Shown here piece after piece: positions 60,708 through 64,000 of a stretch of DNA of 64,000 nucleotides (positions within the stretch are counted from its first letter, which is position 1; the number at the start of each line of letters is the position of its first letter). The DNA lies in the NCBI GenBank assembly GCA_963702165.1, contig OY969722.1, positions 434,001 through 498,000 on the forward strand, given 5' to 3'. This stretch comes from Terrimesophilobacter sp963702165 (GTDB lineage Bacteria; Actinomycetota; Actinomycetes; Actinomycetales; Microbacteriaceae). Both the position numbers and the translations under genes were made by a program. The notes below the pieces were generated by a model that saw only the letters and a program-made list of their open reading frames with translations, was not told where the DNA came from and ran no database searches.

Positions 60708-63068
60708 ATGCTGGAGACAGACGACAACAACGAATCACAGGATCCAACAACCGCGCCGGAGGGTGCCGCCGAGGCGTCCCCGAAGCGCCGCATCTTGAGA
60801 CGACGGAAGGCGGAGCCGAAGTCGGCTGCTGCGGCCGCGAGCGATGTGGCTGAGCTGCCGGATGCGGCGGCGGACGTCGCCGAGGCACCGAACGCCGAGG
60901 CTGAGCCGCCCGAGACGGCGGAACCCGCCGCGCAGCCTGAGCAGGCTGCCGAGCCGGAGGCGACCCCCGAGCCGGAGCCGACCCCCGAGCCGGTCCGGGC
61001 GCTGACGACCACGTCGCTGATCTTCCAGGCACCCGACCTGCCGCCGCTTCCGCCGCTGCCGGCGCGTGCGGACTTCGACGACACGGAGGAGACGCAGTCA
61101 TCGTCGCGTCGCCGCACCCGCCGTCGTGCGGGCGAGGACTCCGACCCGGACGACAACCAGCCGAACACCGTTGTGAGGGTCCGCCAGCCGCGCAAGCAGC
61201 CGGAGCTCATCACCGAACCGCAGCGCATTAAGGGCTCGACGCGGCTCGAGGCGAAGAAGCAGCGCCGCCGTGACGGCCGCGACGCCGGCCGCCGCCGCCC
61301 GGTCATCACCGAGGCGGAGTTCCTCGCACGCCGCGAAAGCGTCGACCGCGTCATGGTCGTGCGGTCGAGGAGCAACCGCATCCAGATCGGCGTGCTCGAG
61401 GATGGCGTTCTCGTCGAGCACTACGTCGCCCAGTCGCAGGAATCGTCGCTCATCGGAAACGTCTACCTCGGCCGCGTGCAGAACGTGCTGCCGAGCATGG
61501 AGGCCGCGTTCGTCGACATCGGTCGTGGCCGCAACGCCGTGCTGTACTCCGGCGAGGTGGACTGGGATGCCGCGAACACCGAGGGCGAGAAGAACCAGCC
61601 GCGCCGCATCGAACTGGCGCTGAAGCCCGGCGACAAGGTGCTCGTGCAGGTCACCAAGGACCCCGTCGGACACAAGGGTGCCCGCCTCACCAGCCAGGTC
61701 AGCCTGCCCGGGCGGTACCTCGTGTACGTCCCGAACGGGTCGATGAACGGCATCAGCCGCAAGCTGCCGGACACCGAGCGCGCGCGCCTGAAGAAGATCC
61801 TCAAGGAGGTGCTCCCGGACAACGTCGGTGTCATTGTGCGCACCGCCGCCGAGGGAGCAACGCAGGAGCAGCTGACCCTCGACGTCAATCGCCTGATCGC
61901 CCAGTGGGCAGAGATCAGCAAGGCGGTCGAAAAGGGCAACGCGCCGTCCCTGTTGCACAGCGAGCCCGACCTGCTGGTCAAGATCGTGCGTGACGTCTTC
62001 AATGAGGACTTCCAGTCCCTGGTTGTGCAGGGTGACGACGCCGAGAAGACCATCTCCGGGTACCTCAGCCAGGTCGCCCCCGACCTGATGGACCGTCTGA
62101 AGCGCTACGACGGCGACGGCGACGCCTTCGACTCGTACCGCATCTCGGAGCAGATCGAGAAGGCGCTCGACCGCAAGGTCTGGCTGCCATCCGGTGGTTC
62201 ACTCGTCATCGACCGCACCGAGGCGATGACCGTCATCGACGTCAACACCGGCAAGTTCGTCGGCTCTGGCGGCAACCTCGAAGAGACGGTCACGAAGAAC
62301 AACCTCGAGGCCGCGGAGGAGATCGTCCGCCAGCTGCGCTTGCGCGACATCGGCGGCATCATCGTCGTCGACTTCATCGACATGGTGCTCGAGACCAACC
62401 GCGACCTCGTGTTGCGTCGCCTGGTCGAGTGCCTCAGCCGTGACCGCACCAAGCATCAGGTCGCCGAGGTGACGAGCCTCGGTCTCGTGCAGATGACCCG
62501 CAAGAAGCTCGGCCTCGGGCTGCTCGAGTCGTTCAGCGAGCCGTGCGACGTGTGCGCCGGACGCGGCATCATCGTCCACCACGACCCGGTCACCAAGCAC
62601 CGCCAGACCCCGCAGCCGGAGACGCGCCGTCGGGGCAAGGCGCAGACCGCGCCGCCGTCGAAGCCCGGCAACGGCACGCACGCGATCACGGATGACGTGA
62701 AGAACGCGCTGGCCCAGATCGCGGCGAGCACGATCGTCCCGGATGCGCATGACGAGGCCGCGAAGAGCGAACCCGCCGAGGCGGGGGAGACTGTCGCGCC
62801 GGCGGAAGCGCCTGCCGCTGCCGAAGCGCCCGAGGTGCCTGCGAAGGCCGCCGAGGACGCAGAGCTCGCCATCCTGGACATCCCGCTGAAGAAGGTGCAG
62901 CGAGCCCCTCGCCGGGTCAGCCCCGAGGCCGCAGAGGACATCCTCGGCTCTGTGCTGGAGGCGCTGCCCGCGCCGAAGGAGCCGGGTTCTGGACGGTCGT
63001 CACGCCGCCCGCGGCGTGCGACCTCCGCGAGCATCGCGGCCCAGGCCGAGACCCCCGAAAACCCCTAA
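60708..63068 (+). CDS. rne: Ribonuclease E/G
   Basis: 786 residues from ATG 60708. An acidic and basic disordered N-terminal region (about 210 residues, Ala/Glu/Pro-rich then RRRTRRR) precedes the catalytic core, the actinobacterial arrangement. S1-like RNA-binding part: GNVYLGRVQNVLPSMEAAFV, then DIGRGRNAVLY. Catalytic DNase I-like part: TVIDVNTGKFVGSG and GGIIVVDFIDM supply the metal-binding Asp residues; the Zn-link is CDVCAGRG. The disordered C-terminus likely scaffolds partners. Leader 60461-60707 has a TAATTG-like promoter but nothing else I can define. Confidence 0.96.
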   Translation: MLETDDNNESQDPTTAPEGAAEASPKRRILRRRKAEPKSAAAAASDVAELPDAAADVAEAPNAEAEPPETAEPAAQPEQAAEPEATPEPEPTPEPVRALTTTSLIFQAPDLPPLPPLPARADFDDTEETQSSSRRRTRRRAGEDSDPDDNQPNTVVRVRQPRKQPELITEPQRIKGSTRLEAKKQRRRDGRDAGRRRPVITEAEFLARRESVDRVMVVRSRSNRIQIGVLEDGVLVEHYVAQSQESSLIGNVYLGRVQNVLPSMEAAFVDIGRGRNAVLYSGEVDWDAANTEGEKNQPRRIELALKPGDKVLVQVTKDPVGHKGARLTSQVSLPGRYLVYVPNGSMNGISRKLPDTERARLKKILKEVLPDNVGVIVRTAAEGATQEQLTLDVNRLIAQWAEISKAVEKGNAPSLLHSEPDLLVKIVRDVFNEDFQSLVVQGDDAEKTISGYLSQVAPDLMDRLKRYDGDGDAFDSYRISEQIEKALDRKVWLPSGGSLVIDRTEAMTVIDVNTGKFVGSGGNLEETVTKNNLEAAEEIVRQLRLRDIGGIIVVDFIDMVLETNRDLVLRRLVECLSRDRTKHQVAEVTSLGLVQMTRKKLGLGLLESFSEPCDVCAGRGIIVHHDPVTKHRQTPQPETRRRGKAQTAPPSKPGNGTHAITDDVKNALAQIAASTIVPDAHDEAAKSEPAEAGETVAPAEAPAAAEAPEVPAKAAEDAELAILDIPLKKVQRAPRRVSPEAAEDILGSVLEALPAPKEPGSGRSSRRPRRATSASIAAQAETPENP

Positions 63069-63074
63069 CCCTCC

Positions 63075-63136
63075 ATTGAGTCGGGAGTATTTGCCCAAAT
63101 GGCTAACCGCATAAGGGCAAATACTCCCGACTCGAT
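63075..63136 (+). terminator. Long palindrome after rne
   Basis: Arms 63075-63096 and 63115-63136 (22 bases) match at 21 positions around an 18-base loop. The outer arm ATTGAGTCGGGAGTATTTGC is nearly the same as that of the perfect palindrome at 37448, and the right arm ends with the identical CTCCCGACTCGAT. Lies between convergent genes. Confidence 0.72.
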
Positions 63137-63150
63137 GCTTTCGGGGACGG

Positions 63151-63423
63151 TCAGAGCCCGCGACGCTCGCGCTGCGTCACGCGCAGGCCGCTTGCCTGCA
63201 GGCGCTCGACAAGCTCGCGGTTGCTGACCGGGGTCGCCCCGGCCGCGACGAGGTCGTCGTACCGGATGTCCGGAACGTCGTAGTGGTCCAGATCGAAGCC
63301 GCGGCGGGGGAGCCCGACCTTCGCCGCGAAGGCATGCAACTCCTCAAGCGACGTGTCGCTGACCAGATGACCCCATAGCATCCCGTGGGCTGGCCAGCTA
63401 GGTTGATCGATGAGCACGGCCAT
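63151..63423 (-). CDS. DUF4031 protein
   Basis: 90 residues, ATG 63423. VLIDQPSWPAHGMLWGHLVS, then LHAFAAKVGLPRRGFDLDHY, then YDVPDIRYDDLVAAGATPVS is the complete DUF4031 signature, with Asp, Trp and His residues suggestive of an enzyme or metal site. Small, cytosolic and commonly found near rne in Microbacteriaceae. Function unknown. Confidence 0.88.
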   Translation of the reverse strand: MAVLIDQPSWPAHGMLWGHLVSDTSLEELHAFAAKVGLPRRGFDLDHYDVPDIRYDDLVAAGATPVSNRELVERLQASGLRVTQRERRGL

Positions 63424-63449
63424 GCTGGGAGTTTAGAGGGGGCATCCGG

Positions 63450-63980
63450 ATGCACAGCGTCACCACAGCGGTCCGCAAACCAACCAGGGTCACTGCCGCC
63501 TACGCGGCCGGGCTGGTCCTGGCGGTGATGGTCGCCCAGCAATTGGCGAACGCCGTGTACAGCATCGCCGTCTACGGCAGTTCCGGTCAGCTTGGGTTGT
63601 TGATCGGCGGGTACGGGCTGGACCTTCTCACCGTGCGGCTGCCGTTCGCACTCGGCGTGTTCGTCAGCTTCTGGCTTGTCGCACGCGTCGTCGCGGAGCA
63701 CCGGATGGCCCAGGTGGTCGCTCGCTCGCTCGCCGCGGCCGGTCTCGGCGCCCTCGCGGTCTTTGTCGCATCGTTCCTGTTCGAAGCGATGGGGCCGCTG
63801 TCCGAGGTGAATTGGTTTGCGGATTCACTGGACGGCCTCGCCGGCGCGCTCGCCCAGGGCGGCAACTATGCGATCGTGGTCGGTCTGATGAACGCGGTCA
63901 ACGCGCTGATCTACGCTGCGCCGGTCGTGGTCCTCGCCGGGGTATGCTTGTGGTTCTGGCTGACGAAGCGTCCGGCTTGA
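63450..63980 (+). CDS. Membrane protein of unknown function (four to five spans)
   Basis: 176 residues, ATG 63450. Spans: AYAAGLVLAVMVAQQLANAV, LTVRLPFALGVFVSFWLVAR, AAAGLGALAVFVASFLFEAM and ALIYAAPVVVLAGVCLWFWL. No motif I can assign. It starts 26 bases from the divergent DUF4031 gene. In related genomes the ribosomal genes rplU-rpmA usually follow this region; here the window ends 20 bases after the stop. Confidence 0.78.
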   Translation: MHSVTTAVRKPTRVTAAYAAGLVLAVMVAQQLANAVYSIAVYGSSGQLGLLIGGYGLDLLTVRLPFALGVFVSFWLVARVVAEHRMAQVVARSLAAAGLGALAVFVASFLFEAMGPLSEVNWFADSLDGLAGALAQGGNYAIVVGLMNAVNALIYAAPVVVLAGVCLWFWLTKRPA

Positions 63981-64000
63981 GCCCCTGCGGAAGGCGTCCT

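Overview
The window is high-GC DNA with GC-rich third codon positions. Its gene content and order are those of an actinomycete, most likely of the family Microbacteriaceae: trigger factor-clpP1-clpP2 with clpX nearby, valS, and the block ileS-folC-DUF4233-ndk-rne. A class-II-type T-box precedes ileS, and GTG/TTG starts and ATGA/GTGA gene overlaps are common. There is no plasmid or phage backbone and no CRISPR array.

Layout. 1-9.5 kb: a very large polytopic membrane protein (3' end outside the window), a VanY-type D,D-carboxypeptidase lipoprotein, a PadR/prefix-domain membrane pair, and a small cell-envelope glycosylation cluster (GtrA, GT2, GT-C mannosyltransferase type). 9.5-17.5 kb: DUF4333 lipoprotein, CPBP protease, an unusual membrane-anchored deacetylase-like protein, and a PadR-ABC-FtsX operon. 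17.57-23.34 kb: an accessory block bounded by two identical 54-bp direct repeats, the right one touching the CCA end of tRNA-Gly. It holds decayed lipoprotein copies, a small secreted protein, a lipoprotein, an ECF sigma factor, a small membrane protein, a peptidoglycan-binding export adaptor and an ABC/FtsX exporter, mostly with overlapping ends. This is the best candidate here for an undescribed envelope or peptide-export system. 23.3-32.6 kb: tRNA-Gly, DUF2510 protein, tRNA-Pro, tig, clpP1, clpP2, a metal cluster (ArsR, His-rich CDF exporter, CopC, membrane partner), clpX. 32.7-42.2 kb: stress protein, BenE-type transporter, M3 peptidase, methyltransferase, an ArsR-like regulator with a striking 14-bp iteron array, valS, and a TP-rich membrane protein. 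42.2-48 kb: a TetR-linked dipeptide/nickel-type ABC importer. 48-64 kb: GntR/DUF1648 pair, a nuclease-fold gene framed by twin palindromes, T-box-ileS-folC-DUF4233-ndk, a glycine betaine ABC importer, VKOR, RNase E/G, DUF4031 and a membrane protein.

Two window-wide patterns stand out. First, tig and ileS are broken about 30 times. Almost every break resolves as a third codon position that carries two (once three) alternative bases side by side, or lacks its base; three other genes carry one such break each. This looks like allelic variants merged into one consensus rather than real gene decay. Second, at least eight gene-end intergenic spacers carry long (19-31 bp arm), nearly perfect palindromes, some sharing sequence with each other.
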